The notes under the pieces are model-generated. The model ran no database searches. It worked only from the letters and a program-made list of their open reading frames with translations, and was not told the DNA's origin. Positions 27,504 to 35,901 of a DNA stretch of 64,000 bases are shown here, one piece after another. Location: contig NZ_CP096184.1 of NCBI RefSeq assembly GCF_020447105.2, positions 248,001 through 312,000 on the forward strand. The letters are read 5' to 3'. The DNA comes from Demequina sp. TMPB413 (GTDB lineage: Bacteria > Actinomycetota > Actinomycetes > Actinomycetales > Demequinaceae). How positions within the stretch are numbered: the stretch's first letter is position 1; each line of letters opens with the position of its first letter. The position numbers and the translations under genes were made by a program.

Positions 27504-28829
27504 ATGCTTTCAGAGGAGGACGACGTGGACATCCACGCGCTCAAACGCCAGGGGATGACGATCAGTGAGATCGCCCGGCGCACCGATCACGACCGCAAGA
27601 CAATCCGCGCCTATCTGGCTGGCCAACGCACCCCAGGAGTGCGTCACCGTGCCGCCCCGGATCTGTTCGACGCGTTCATCGCCTACGTCACCGCCCGTCT
27701 GAGCGAGGACCCGCATCTGTGGGCGGTGACGCTGCTGGACGAGCTCGTGCCACTGGGCTTCGAAGGGTCGTATCAGACCTTGACTCGCCAGATCCGGGAC
27801 CGGAGTTTGCGGCCGGCCTGCACGGCCTGCGCGCATGTGACCAAGCGGCCCAACGCGATCATCGTCCACCCGCCGGGTGAGGAGACGCAGTTCGACTGGG
27901 TCGAGTTGCCCGACGCCCCGGCCGACTGGGCGTTCCCAACCAAACGCGCCTACGTCCTCGTGGGTTCGCTCGCGCACTCGGGGGTTTGGCGGGCGGTGAT
28001 CTCCCCGTCGATGGACCTGCCCCACCTGCTGGCCGCGATGACGGTGCTGCTGGGCCTGCTGGGCGGCGTGACGAAGACGTGGCGGTTCGACCGGATGAGC
28101 ACCGTGCTGAAGGCGGGGACGAGTGATCTGACACCAATGTTCGCCGCGTTCTCCAAGCACCACGCGGTCAGCGTCGTCGCTTGCCGGCCCCGGTCGGGCA
28201 ACCGCAAGGGCGTGGTCGAGAAGAACAACCACACCGCCGCCCAGCGTTGGTGGCGCAACCTTGCGGACGATGTCACCCTTGAGCAAGCGCAGCAACGCCT
28301 GACCGCGTTCGCCCAAGGGCAGGACGGTCGACGCCGTGAGGGACGCGACGGGTCCACGACGGCCGCAGTCATGTTCGCTGCGGAACGGCTGAGCCCGTTG
28401 CCACCGATGCTGTTCCCGGTGGTGGTGACCGAGGAGCGCACCGCGACACGGCAGGCGCTGATCGATTGGCGCGGGAACCGGTACTCGGTCCCGCCGGAAC
28501 TGGCTGCGGCCCGCGTCATCGTCCATCAACGCCTCGGTGCGGCCACCATCGATATCGGGACCATCTCCGGCGTGGTGCTGGCACGGCACCAGGTTGCCGA
28601 GCCGGGGCTGGGGGTCACGATCCGCGACAGCAGACACGTCACCGCCCTGGAGACCATCGCCCTGGCCGCTGCGCCTCCAGGCCGCCCGCACCGGAAGAAG
28701 GAACGCATCCCACCGGGCACCGCGGCCCGCCGCGCCGCCATGGCGCTCACTAGCGCCACCGAACCCACCACCGTGATCAGCCTGGCCGCCTACGAGACGG
28801 CCGCGAAGAACAGGAACACCCTCCAATGA
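27504..28829 (+). CDS. istA: IS21-family transposase IstA
   Basis: A 441-residue transposase. The N-terminal helix-turn-helix (IHALKRQGMTISEIARRTDH) binds the IS ends. The integrase core has the DDE triad in QFDWVEL, WRFDRMS and KGVVEKNN, and a C-terminal beta domain follows (ALIDWRGNRYSVPPEL). Length is normal for short IS21 members. The stop overlaps istB by ATGA. Confidence 0.95.
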   Translation: MLSEEDDVDIHALKRQGMTISEIARRTDHDRKTIRAYLAGQRTPGVRHRAAPDLFDAFIAYVTARLSEDPHLWAVTLLDELVPLGFEGSYQTLTRQIRDRSLRPACTACAHVTKRPNAIIVHPPGEETQFDWVELPDAPADWAFPTKRAYVLVGSLAHSGVWRAVISPSMDLPHLLAAMTVLLGLLGGVTKTWRFDRMSTVLKAGTSDLTPMFAAFSKHHAVSVVACRPRSGNRKGVVEKNNHTAAQRWWRNLADDVTLEQAQQRLTAFAQGQDGRRREGRDGSTTAAVMFAAERLSPLPPMLFPVVVTEERTATRQALIDWRGNRYSVPPELAAARVIVHQRLGAATIDIGTISGVVLARHQVAEPGLGVTIRDSRHVTALETIALAAAPPGRPHRKKERIPPGTAARRAAMALTSATEPTTVISLAAYETAAKNRNTLQ

Positions 28830-29665
28830 ACACACCACTCACCACCGCTTCCACCCTGACGGCGACGACGGCCGCGACGCCGGCGAGCGTGTTTCAGCAA
28901 CTACGCGGCCACCTCACCGAACTGAAACTCGACGACGCCGCCGACGCCCTGCCCCGCGTCCTGGACCAAGCCCAAGCCGAGGGCTGGTCGCTGACTCACA
29001 CCCTCGAGCGCCTGCTCGCCATCGAGGTCACCGCGACCGACGCCAGACGCCTGGCCGGCCGGTTCCGCTTCGCGAACCTACCCACCGGTGCGACCCTTGC
29101 CGACTTCGACCTCGACGCCGCCTCCGGCATCGACAGCAACCTCCTGACCGAGCTTGGCACCTGCCGCTACCTCGACACCGCAACCAACGTGCTCCTGATC
29201 GGCCCTCCCGGAGTCGGGAAAACCCACATCGCGACCGGCCTCGGCCATGCGGCTGTGACGGCCGGTTATCGCACCTACTTCACCTCCGCCGCCGACCTCG
29301 CCGCCCGCTGCCACCGCGCCGCGATCGAGGGCAAATGGGGCACCATGATGCGGTTCTTCGCCGGACCCACACTGCTCGTGATCGACGAGCTGGGCTACCT
29401 GCCGTTGCCCGCCGAGGCCGCGTCAGCACTGTTCCAGGTCATCAACCAGCGTTACCTGAAAACGTCGATCGTGATCACCACGAACCGGCCCGTCGGCGCC
29501 TGGGGCGAGATCCTCGGCGACACCACCGTCGCCGCCGCGATGCTCGACCGACTCCTACACCGATCCGTCGTCGTCACCCTCGACGGAGGCTCCTACCGGC
29601 TCCGCAACCACGCCGCCGCAGCCGACGAACTACGCCGCGTCACAACCGGCACAAACTTCCGCTAA
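28826..29665 (+). CDS. istB: IS21-family helper ATPase IstB
   Basis: A 279-residue DnaC-like AAA+ ATPase with Walker A GPPGVGKTHIATGLG (about residues 130-144), Walker B LLVIDELGYLPL, a sensor region (SIVITTNRPVGAW) and an arginine-finger-like end (MLDRLLHRSVVV). It stimulates IstA and directs target choice. The frame is intact. Confidence 0.95.
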   Translation: MNTPLTTASTLTATTAATPASVFQQLRGHLTELKLDDAADALPRVLDQAQAEGWSLTHTLERLLAIEVTATDARRLAGRFRFANLPTGATLADFDLDAASGIDSNLLTELGTCRYLDTATNVLLIGPPGVGKTHIATGLGHAAVTAGYRTYFTSAADLAARCHRAAIEGKWGTMMRFFAGPTLLVIDELGYLPLPAEAASALFQVINQRYLKTSIVITTNRPVGAWGEILGDTTVAAAMLDRLLHRSVVVTLDGGSYRLRNHAAAADELRRVTTGTNFR

Positions 29666-29679
29666 CCTGACCCCGCGAC

Positions 29680-29728
29680 CTGGGGAACTTCGCCGAGCAA
29701 GACTGGGGAATTTCGCTGAGCGCCGTCA
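29680..29728. repeat. Right end of IS21: terminal and internal repeats
   Basis: Read on the minus strand, the end gives GCTCAGCGAAATTCC and a second, more diverged copy GCTCGGCGAAGTTCC, mirroring the two left-end sites. The outer 22 bases match the left end with two mismatches. Confidence 0.8.
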
Positions 29729-29989
29729 GAGTCGGACGGTCAGGGTGGGCATGTGGTGTACGCGTATGACGCGGGCGGGCAAAGGGTGGTGCAGGCGCGG
29801 GTGGCCGACGCTGATGGGCCGGGTAGTGCGACGGGGTATGTGGCGTCGGGACAGGTGCACGACGCGAACACGGCTTCTGCGTCGGTGGGGGACGTGTCGG
29901 CGACCAGGTACTACACGTTTGCTGGTTCCACGGTTGCGGTGCGCACCGATGATGATCGGGACTGCTGAGGGTTTTGGTGACAGTCCGGT

Positions 29990-30682
29990 CTAAGTGAGCG
30001 TCGGGCGGCCGCGCTCGGTGTTGTCGATGGCTGCTTGTGTTGCTGCGGTCCATTCGCGTTGCCACCGCCGTAGTTGTTCGCGTTGTGATTTGTTGGCTCC
30101 GGAGCGGGGGCCGAGGAGGGTGAAGGCCGTCGCAATGTGGTCGGGTAGGTCGGTGTGGCTCCCGGCGGTGGCGTCGGCGAGGATGCGGGCCGCTTGGTTT
30201 ACGTCGACTCCTTGTCCCAGGAGCCGGAGAATCTCGCGTGCGTCTTTGAAGCCTTTTTCGGAGTCTGGGCGGTCGAGCAGTGCGGCGAGTTTGGACAACG
30301 TGTGCGCTTCGATGGTGAGTAGCTTCCAGCCGCTGTGGTCGAGGGCGTCCGTGTGTTGGGCGAGCACCTCGACGCGCAGGCGAAGTTTGGCGCCCAACTC
30401 GGACTGGTGCGGGATGTAGACGTCGACGTGGACGCCCTCGAAGTTGCCGCGCCACTTGGTGCCTTGCAGGTGGCTCGACTCGGACAGTTCGCTGAGCGCG
30501 GTGCGGACCTTTTCGCGAATTTCTGGCGAGCCGATGATGAGGTCGATGTCGTGGCTGATGTCGCCGCCGACGCGGGCGAAGGTGGCCCACCCGCCGATGA
30601 GGATTGATGGTTCGAGTTCCTCGCCCAAGTAGTCGAGCACCAGGCGCAGGTGGCCCTCGTTGTCGATCGGGAGGCTAGGCAT
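29990..30682 (-). CDS. AbiEii/MenT-like nucleotidyltransferase toxin
   Basis: A 230-residue protein with the minimal nucleotidyltransferase signature SILIGGWATFARVGG...SHDIDLIIG (about residues 27-54), where the two Asp residues bind metal, and a later domain resembling the DUF1814 family (LLTIEAHTLSKLAALLDRP; KDAREILRLL). Family members include AbiEii of phage-abortive AbiE systems and mycobacterial MenT, which add nucleotides to tRNA. It overlaps the upstream antitoxin-like gene by 8 bases. It is shorter than typical AbiEii (about 300 aa), so substrate is uncertain. Confidence 0.8.
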   Translation of the reverse strand: MPSLPIDNEGHLRLVLDYLGEELEPSILIGGWATFARVGGDISHDIDLIIGSPEIREKVRTALSELSESSHLQGTKWRGNFEGVHVDVYIPHQSELGAKLRLRVEVLAQHTDALDHSGWKLLTIEAHTLSKLAALLDRPDSEKGFKDAREILRLLGQGVDVNQAARILADATAGSHTDLPDHIATAFTLLGPRSGANKSQREQLRRWQREWTAATQAAIDNTERGRPTLT

Positions 30683-31283
30683 GAGCGGCCTCGGCCCTCG
30701 CCCAGTCGTCAACGGTGAACCACGTGCGCCATAGGGCGCGCCGGAACTCGCTTGCCTGCCAGCCTGGCTGGGCAAAGAGGTCGGCGTAGGTTTGTGCGGG
30801 ACTGGTGAAGCCGTCTGCCCAGGTGGCGAGCGTGTGGTCGTCAGTGGTGAACACGAGTGCGCCGTCGCCGGGTGGTAGGGCGTTGAGTTCCACGCGTGCG
30901 GGGAGGTAGACGATTGCGGGCGCGTGGTCGGCGATGGTGTTGCGGCCCCCCAGGTGGTGGGCGGCGGCGCGAGTGCCTCCCAACGCGTAGGCCGGGGCGT
31001 GGACCAACGAGCTCTGCGCTGCTTCGAGTGTTGTGGCACGGGCGCCTGTAAGGGTGCGCGCGGCGGCCAGCAGCGTGAGTGCACGCTCGGGATCCGTCAC
31101 ACTGAAACCGCCGCCGGGATGACGGGCGACGGCGCCGATGGACACTGGTCGTTGCAGCGCTTTGTAAGCAAGTTTGTCGCCCACTCCCGACTCCCATGCC
31201 AGATCACCGGTGTTCTTCCACTGCCGACGCCCGCTCAGGGCTGCATCGGCAAGGGTCCGCCACACCGCGTCAGTTGCCCGCAT
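30675..31283 (-). CDS. AbiEi-like antitoxin/transcriptional repressor
   Basis: A 202-residue protein with an N-terminal winged-helix-like part (TDAVWRTLADAALSGRRQW, LAYKALQRPVSIGAV) and an alpha/beta C-terminal domain (VYLPARVELNALPPGDGALVFTTDDH, and AWRTWFTVDDWA near the end). Position, size and overlap with the nucleotidyltransferase fit the AbiEi/MenA antitoxin class. I start at ATG 31283, which has GGGAGG just upstream. Two palindromes lie upstream (31310-31347), as expected for autorepression. Resistance to phage is the likely role, by family only. Confidence 0.72.
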   Translation of the reverse strand: MRATDAVWRTLADAALSGRRQWKNTGDLAWESGVGDKLAYKALQRPVSIGAVARHPGGGFSVTDPERALTLLAAARTLTGARATTLEAAQSSLVHAPAYALGGTRAAAHHLGGRNTIADHAPAIVYLPARVELNALPPGDGALVFTTDDHTLATWADGFTSPAQTYADLFAQPGWQASEFRRALWRTWFTVDDWARAEAAHA

Positions 31284-31309
31284 GTTTGCCTCCCTTGAGT
31301 GATCCGATA

Positions 31310-31347
31310 CTACCAATAGGTAGAAACGTGTGTCTACCAATTGGTAG
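31310..31347. promoter_or_regulatory. Twin operator palindromes of the AbiE-like operon
   Basis: CTACCAATAGGTAG (31310-31323) and the perfect palindrome CTACCAATTGGTAG (31334-31347) are spaced 24 bp start to start, just over two helical turns. They lie 27-64 bases upstream of the antitoxin ATG. AbiEi proteins are known to repress their own operon through inverted repeats; binding here is inferred. Confidence 0.75.
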
Positions 31348-31416
31348 AAGCGTGAGATGTGGGCTGTTGCGCCCCGGGTTTGATGGACGCTCTCATCGCA
31401 AGGAAGTGTGAGAGCG

Positions 31417-31599
31417 GTGGCGGCATCGAGGAAGTATTCGCCGGATCCCAGGGAGAGGGCGAAGGGGACGGCTGTCAAGGCGCAAACTGCATTGCACGGC
31501 GACTCGCGCAAATCCCCTGATCATCTCGCCGAGATCAAACGGGAACACGCGCGCTGGCTAGAAGGTCGGCGCGGCGGCAAGCGCGGCCCGCGGCCCTGA
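31417..31599 (+). CDS. Small basic hypothetical protein
   Basis: A 60-residue, highly charged open frame (KYSPDPRERAKGTAVKAQ; SPDHLAEIKREHARWLEGRR). An AAGGAAG Shine-Dalgarno lies 10 bases before the GTG at 31417, which favours it over an in-frame GTG at 31408. The helical, Arg/Lys-rich composition could suit nucleic acid binding, but no family is recognised. It lies between the AbiE operator region and the HNH gene. Confidence 0.4.
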   Translation: MAASRKYSPDPRERAKGTAVKAQTALHGDSRKSPDHLAEIKREHARWLEGRRGGKRGPRP

Positions 31600-31709
31600 G
31601 GTCCGGTAGAGTCCGGGCGCGCGTCGTGCCCAGGCGGGCGTTGTGAGGTCTATCCACAGACCATCGTGCCTGGTAAGCGGATGTCAGGGGGCGGTGATTG
31701 ACTGGTTTC

Positions 31710-33170
31710 ATGACAGACCAGTTGGCGGTGGCAGGCACTGCTCAGATCGAGAATGTGGGCGCGCTCACGGGTGAACTGGTGCGCCGCGACATTGGCGGTC
31801 TGTCGCACGAGGGCCTCTTGGCGGAGTACGACGCTGTCTCCAAACTTGGGCGCCTCGCCGACGCTTTGGAGGCGCGTTACGCAGGCGAGATTGCACGACG
31901 CTCAGCGCCCGACTTGCCCGGTGGTGGGCTGGCGCGGCGGCAGGGCTTTGGCAACGCGGGCGACATGGTCGCGGCCGTGACCGGCAGTACCCAGGCGGGC
32001 GCGTGGCGGTCGATCGAGGTGGGACAGGCCCTCATGCCTGAACCAGCCTTGCCTCAAGATCACCTCGAACAGGCTGACGACGGCGACCGACTCCAGCACC
32101 CTCCGGCACCTCGCTACCCGGCCATTGCCGAGGCATCGGTGTCCGGAAGTTTGTCCAGAGACGCGGCAGCAATCATCACCTCTGGCCTTGCCTCCATTGC
32201 CGATCGGGTGCCTAGCGAGCAACTCCACGTACTCGAGAAGCAACTCGTTGCGAAGGCCGTGGACCTGAGAGTGAAAGACGTGCGTCGGTTGGTTGGGCAC
32301 GCGGTGGCACGGGCAGACCTTCCCGGTCACATCGGACGTGAGAAGCGGAACTATGACGAGCGGTATCTCACGTGGACGGAAGATCACACGGGGATGGTGA
32401 CCCTCAGTGGGCGCATGGATGTGGTCACAGCTGCGCCAATTCGCACCGTCATCGAACAGATAGTGACTCAGCAGTTTCGCCGACGTCGGGATCAAGACCC
32501 GACGGACAAGGATCAGCGCACCGCGGGCCAGATGCGCGCCGACGCTCTCCGCGACCTCGCGCGCCACGCTCTCGGCTGCAAGGAGACCACCAGTTCGGGG
32601 ATCCGCACCACCTTGGTGGTGCGGATGAATCTGGCCGACTTCAACAGTGGTGAAGGTCTCGGGAGCATCGACGGCATCGCGCGGCCGGTGTCGGTGGGTG
32701 AACTACGACGCCTGGCAGGTGAGGCGGGGATCATCCCCCAGGTGCTTGGTGGCCCCGGTGAGGTGCTCGACCAGGGCCGCGAGGTCAGAATGTTCACCCG
32801 TGCTCAGCGTCTCGCACTGTTGGAGCGCGATGGGGGATGCGCGAAATGTCATGCACCGCCAGAACACTGCGAGGCCCACCACATCGACTGGTGGGAACAC
32901 GGCGGAAGATCAGACCTGAACAACGGCGTGATGCTGTGCACCAGATGTCACCACGACATCCACCGCCAAGGCTGGGGAATCCGGATCCGCGACGGCCAAG
33001 TGCACTTCATCCCGCCACCCGACATCGAACCCGCCCAAACACCGCGACTCGGCGGACGTGCGGCCTTGGAGATTGGGGGCGTGAGGAGTGTCGGCGGCAT
33101 CAGCAGCATCAGGCGCGCCAGCTCGTCGCGCCAAGACACGGGGGAGAACTCTGCCTTGGACGCCGCGTGA
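31710..33170 (+). CDS. DUF222 (13E12-type) HNH endonuclease-like protein
   Basis: A 486-residue protein with an N-terminal DUF222 region (about 30-330; ARRQGFGNAGDMVAAVTGST) and a C-terminal HNH nuclease motif (about 365-420; CAKCHAPPEHCEAHHIDWWEHGG, then NNGVMLCTRCHHDIH) whose cysteines would bind zinc. The 13E12 family is abundant in Actinobacteria, often in mobile regions. Its role is unknown; defence or recombination have been suggested. The ATG at 31710 is preferred over a TTG four codons earlier. Confidence 0.88.
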   Translation: MTDQLAVAGTAQIENVGALTGELVRRDIGGLSHEGLLAEYDAVSKLGRLADALEARYAGEIARRSAPDLPGGGLARRQGFGNAGDMVAAVTGSTQAGAWRSIEVGQALMPEPALPQDHLEQADDGDRLQHPPAPRYPAIAEASVSGSLSRDAAAIITSGLASIADRVPSEQLHVLEKQLVAKAVDLRVKDVRRLVGHAVARADLPGHIGREKRNYDERYLTWTEDHTGMVTLSGRMDVVTAAPIRTVIEQIVTQQFRRRRDQDPTDKDQRTAGQMRADALRDLARHALGCKETTSSGIRTTLVVRMNLADFNSGEGLGSIDGIARPVSVGELRRLAGEAGIIPQVLGGPGEVLDQGREVRMFTRAQRLALLERDGGCAKCHAPPEHCEAHHIDWWEHGGRSDLNNGVMLCTRCHHDIHRQGWGIRIRDGQVHFIPPPDIEPAQTPRLGGRAALEIGGVRSVGGISSIRRASSSRQDTGENSALDAA

Positions 33171-33527
33171 TCTCGTTTGCGGCGCTACACGGTGCCCCTG
33201 CGAAAGCCACGGCTTTGAGACGGTGACGCTCTCAGAGGCTCCCACACAACTCAAATCCGCTTCAAAAGGGAGAAACGGGACCGGTGGACGGGTGAGCGAT
33301 CGGTGATCGCGGCGGAGAGCGCCGGACGGCGGCGCGCGTGGCGCCGCCAAGGCCTCGCGCCGTTCAGGGCGGCCGGAGCCTCCTGGAGCGCGCGCGGCGT
33401 GAAGGCCAGCCCGGAAGCGGCGGCACGGGCGATGGCTTCTACGAGGGCTAACTCACATCTCGCGACGGCTAATCTGAATATCAGCAAAAAGCCAGAATAA
33501 GCGACGCAACTGTGAGACACTCGGACC
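33171..33527. other. Non-coding gap between HNH and Fic genes
   Basis: A 357-base stretch. A 65-codon plus-strand open frame (33303-33500) is Ala/Arg-rich without protein-like character, and I do not call it. The last about 60 bases before the Fic gene are AT-richer (around TAATCTGAATATCAGC), a plausible promoter. Nothing else is supported. Confidence 0.6.
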
Positions 33528-34694
33528 ATGCCTCAGTCCGCCACGGTTCATGGTGCTGAACGGCTCCTGTGGAGCATCGACCAGCCATGGCCCTCGGGGC
33601 CCCGCGAATACAGGGCCTCCGTGGTGCCGACGCTGGCCCGACTAGTCTTCGAGCCCGACCCTGACGCCGCCGTCGCATGCCGTGAAGCCACCATCGAGAT
33701 TGCGCTTCTCGAACGCGGCCCGGCCGGCCGCCTGCCCGGGTTTCAAGGCTTCCTCGAGCGCACCGAAGCCCTCGCCTCGTGCCGCATCGATGGCGCCACG
33801 AGCGACCCGACGCAACTCGCCCAAGCGGAAGCAGGCGTCCCGGCCTCCACGGCCGGCAAGTCAGTACGTGAAGCGGCCACAGGGCTGGCCATCCTCCTAG
33901 AATCGGCGCGCAGAGCCATCTCCCTCGGAGCGATCGCCGCCGCTCACCAGCCCCCTCCCACCGGCGACCCCGGTTGGCGCGACAAGGTCGCCCACTACCG
34001 CGACGCCCAGACCTGGATCGGCGGCACCGACCTCTGGCCAGACGGCGCCGACTACGTGCCGCCCCAACCCGCTCGCATCAGCGACGCGATGGAAGACCTG
34101 GTCGCCTTTGCCTCGCGCAAGGACATCGACCCGATTGCACAAGCGGCGATCGCGCACGCGCAGTTCCTGTCCATCCAGCCCTTTACCAGCGGCAACGGGC
34201 GCACGGCGAGAGCGCTCGTCAACGGCGTGCTCCGGCGTAGGGGAGTGACTTCCGACCTCGCGGTGCCGCTCTCCGCCTCGATCGCGGGCCAGAAGCGCGC
34301 CTACGCGATGGACTGGAAGGCGTACCGCATTGGCGACGCCGACGCCGTGGTCGAGTCGATCGGCATCCACCTGGCACGCGCCGCCAAGGAAGCGGCAGAC
34401 TCAGCAGCCCGCCTCGCAGCACTGCCAGAAGCCTGGCGGCAGGCGGCAAGGCCCCGCAGGCACTCGGCGGCCGCCCGCCTCATCCCCCTGCTGGTCGCGC
34501 ACCCCATCGTGGACGCCGCCGACGTCCAGCGACTCACGGGAGCCTCCCCAGCGAGCGCCTACGAAGCCATCGCGAAACTCGCAGAGGCCGGCGTGCTGCG
34601 CCGGCTCACGCGCACGCGCCGCGACACCGTGTGGGCCGCCGCGGACGTGATCGACGAGTCCGACCACTTCATGACCCGCCTCGCCTCCGCCTAG
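33528..34694 (+). CDS. Fic-domain protein with degenerate active site
   Basis: A 388-residue protein with the class II Fic architecture: an N-terminal inhibitory helix region, the Fic core (about 110-260) and a C-terminal winged helix (about 310-375; VDAADVQRLTGASPASAYEAIAKL). The Fic motif normally reads HPFxDGNGRxxR. Here it is QPFTSGNGRTAR, with CAG (Gln217) replacing the catalytic His and Ser replacing the acidic metal ligand. The inhibitory motif (S/T)xxxE(G/N) reads SCRIDG, with Asp88 for Glu. Classical AMP transfer therefore looks unlikely; a binding or regulatory role is possible. Confidence 0.88.
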   Translation: MPQSATVHGAERLLWSIDQPWPSGPREYRASVVPTLARLVFEPDPDAAVACREATIEIALLERGPAGRLPGFQGFLERTEALASCRIDGATSDPTQLAQAEAGVPASTAGKSVREAATGLAILLESARRAISLGAIAAAHQPPPTGDPGWRDKVAHYRDAQTWIGGTDLWPDGADYVPPQPARISDAMEDLVAFASRKDIDPIAQAAIAHAQFLSIQPFTSGNGRTARALVNGVLRRRGVTSDLAVPLSASIAGQKRAYAMDWKAYRIGDADAVVESIGIHLARAAKEAADSAARLAALPEAWRQAARPRRHSAAARLIPLLVAHPIVDAADVQRLTGASPASAYEAIAKLAEAGVLRRLTRTRRDTVWAAADVIDESDHFMTRLASA

Positions 34695-34788
34695 AGGCGC
34701 GCGACGGGCGGGGCGGAGGGCGGTGAGAGACCGCTGGGGCGCCAAGGGCGAGACGGTGCGAAGCGTGGCGGGAAATTGCCGGGCGTCG

Positions 34789-35808
34789 CTAGTACGCATC
34801 CCCAGACGCCCGCGAAACCAACAGCCGCCTGATCGAGTCCAGCTTCACGACCCTGTCGGGGTTGCCACCCACCCACTCGTCCAGCGCACACCCGTCCGCA
34901 GCACTGAGGTGCGTGCAGCCGCGTGGGCAGTGTTCAGCCTCGTAATTGGCGACGTCGGGGAAGGCGCTCATCATGTGCTCGGGGTCCACGTGGGCCAAGC
35001 CAAATGACCTAATACCAGGAGTGTCGATGATCCACCCCCCAGAGGGCACCTCCAGCATGAGCGACGAGGTAGACGTGTGCCGCCCTCGCCCCGTCACGTC
35101 GTTGACTCGCCCCACGGCGCGATCCGCAGCGGGGGCCAAAGCGTTGACCAGCGTCGACTTCCCCACACCGGAGGGCCCCACAAATACCGTCTTCGAATCC
35201 ACCAGCGCCGAGCGAAGCAGCTGGAAGCCAGGGTCCGCCTCCGGCCCTCCCTCGCGCATCACCGAGGTCTCCACCACCGTGACACCCAGCGGCTCGTACA
35301 AAGCCCGCATGGCGTCGGCCGTGGTGAGATCCGCCTTGGTAAGCACCAGCAGCGCGCTCATGCCCGCGTCAAAGGCGGCCACGAGGCAGCGGTCAATGAT
35401 CCGGGGATTGGGCTCAGGGTCGGCCACGGCCGCAATGATCGCCAACTGGTTCGCGTTCGCCACCACCACACGCTCGGCCGTGTCCGTGTCGTCGGCTGTG
35501 CGTCGCAGGGCCGTTGACCGGGCGTCCCGCCGCACGATGCGCGCCAGAGTGTCCGGCGTTCCAGAGACGTCGCCGACCAGCCCGACGCGGTCGCCCACCA
35601 CCAGCCCCCGGCGCCCCAGTTCTCGCGCCTTGACGGCCATCACGATCGGGCCAGCGTCCGTGCGGACGGTGTAGCGGCCCCTGTCGACCACCACCACAAA
35701 GCCGTCGACGGCATCCTCGTGCGCTGGCCGACGCTTGGAGCGGGGACGCGAACTACGCGAGGGGCGCACCTTGGCGTCCGATTCGTCGTAGTGACTCCAG
35801 TCCGTCAC
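34789..35808 (-). CDS. rsgA: Ribosome small-subunit-dependent GTPase RsgA
   Basis: A 339-residue circularly permuted GTPase: OB fold (about 30-95), then G4 LVLTKADL, G1 GPSGVGKSTLVNAL and G3 DTPGIRSFG in that order, then a C-terminal zinc site (CPRGCTHLSAADGCAL). RsgA checks late 30S subunit maturation and releases assembly factors. I chose GTG at 35808 (VTDWSHYDESD); other GTGs upstream are in frame. It normally neighbours aroA and hisN: aroA is nearby but hisN is displaced by the RHS island. Confidence 0.95.
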   Translation of the reverse strand: MTDWSHYDESDAKVRPSRSSRPRSKRRPAHEDAVDGFVVVVDRGRYTVRTDAGPIVMAVKARELGRRGLVVGDRVGLVGDVSGTPDTLARIVRRDARSTALRRTADDTDTAERVVVANANQLAIIAAVADPEPNPRIIDRCLVAAFDAGMSALLVLTKADLTTADAMRALYEPLGVTVVETSVMREGGPEADPGFQLLRSALVDSKTVFVGPSGVGKSTLVNALAPAADRAVGRVNDVTGRGRHTSTSSLMLEVPSGGWIIDTPGIRSFGLAHVDPEHMMSAFPDVANYEAEHCPRGCTHLSAADGCALDEWVGGNPDRVVKLDSIRRLLVSRASGDAY

Positions 35809-35901
35809 GCGGCCGCCGGGGATTCCATCATGCTCCGAGACTAGCGATCCTCGGCGGCTAGTGTGGAGAGGGCTCAAGCGAATGCAACGGAGGATTCGAC
35901 C

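Larger units (their letters stand above)
27368..29728. mobile_element. IS21-family insertion sequence (complete)
   Basis: A 2361-bp element bounded by 22-bp terminal inverted repeats (outer end TGACGGCGCTCA at 27368; its complement ends at 29728) and a 4-bp target duplication GAGT (27364-27367 and 29729-29732). Removing the element and one GAGT restores the RHS reading GGTGGAGTCGGACGGTCAGG. It contains istA and istB in the standard overlapping order, both intact, so it may still be active. Confidence 0.95.
26895..29968 (+). pseudogene. Third RHS fragment, frameshifted and split by IS21
   Basis: Sequence matching the shell insertion domain of the full-length RHS gene (from main position about 20515) begins near 26895. 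At about 27183 a G-run is one base shorter than in the intact copies (GGGG for GGGGG before AGATG), moving the frame. The match resumes in the new frame (MFIIQDLSVDLAG, FVYDAAGRMISRDVDG) until the IS insertion at 27368. It continues after the IS at 29729 (GQGGHVVYAYDAGGQRVVQ) and stops at 29968, before the core closure, so no tip remains. It is a relic of another cassette or an older RHS gene. Confidence 0.85.

Noticed and set aside
33303-33500. 65-codon open frame before the Fic gene
   Set aside because: Ala/Arg-rich composition with no family likeness; probably non-coding.
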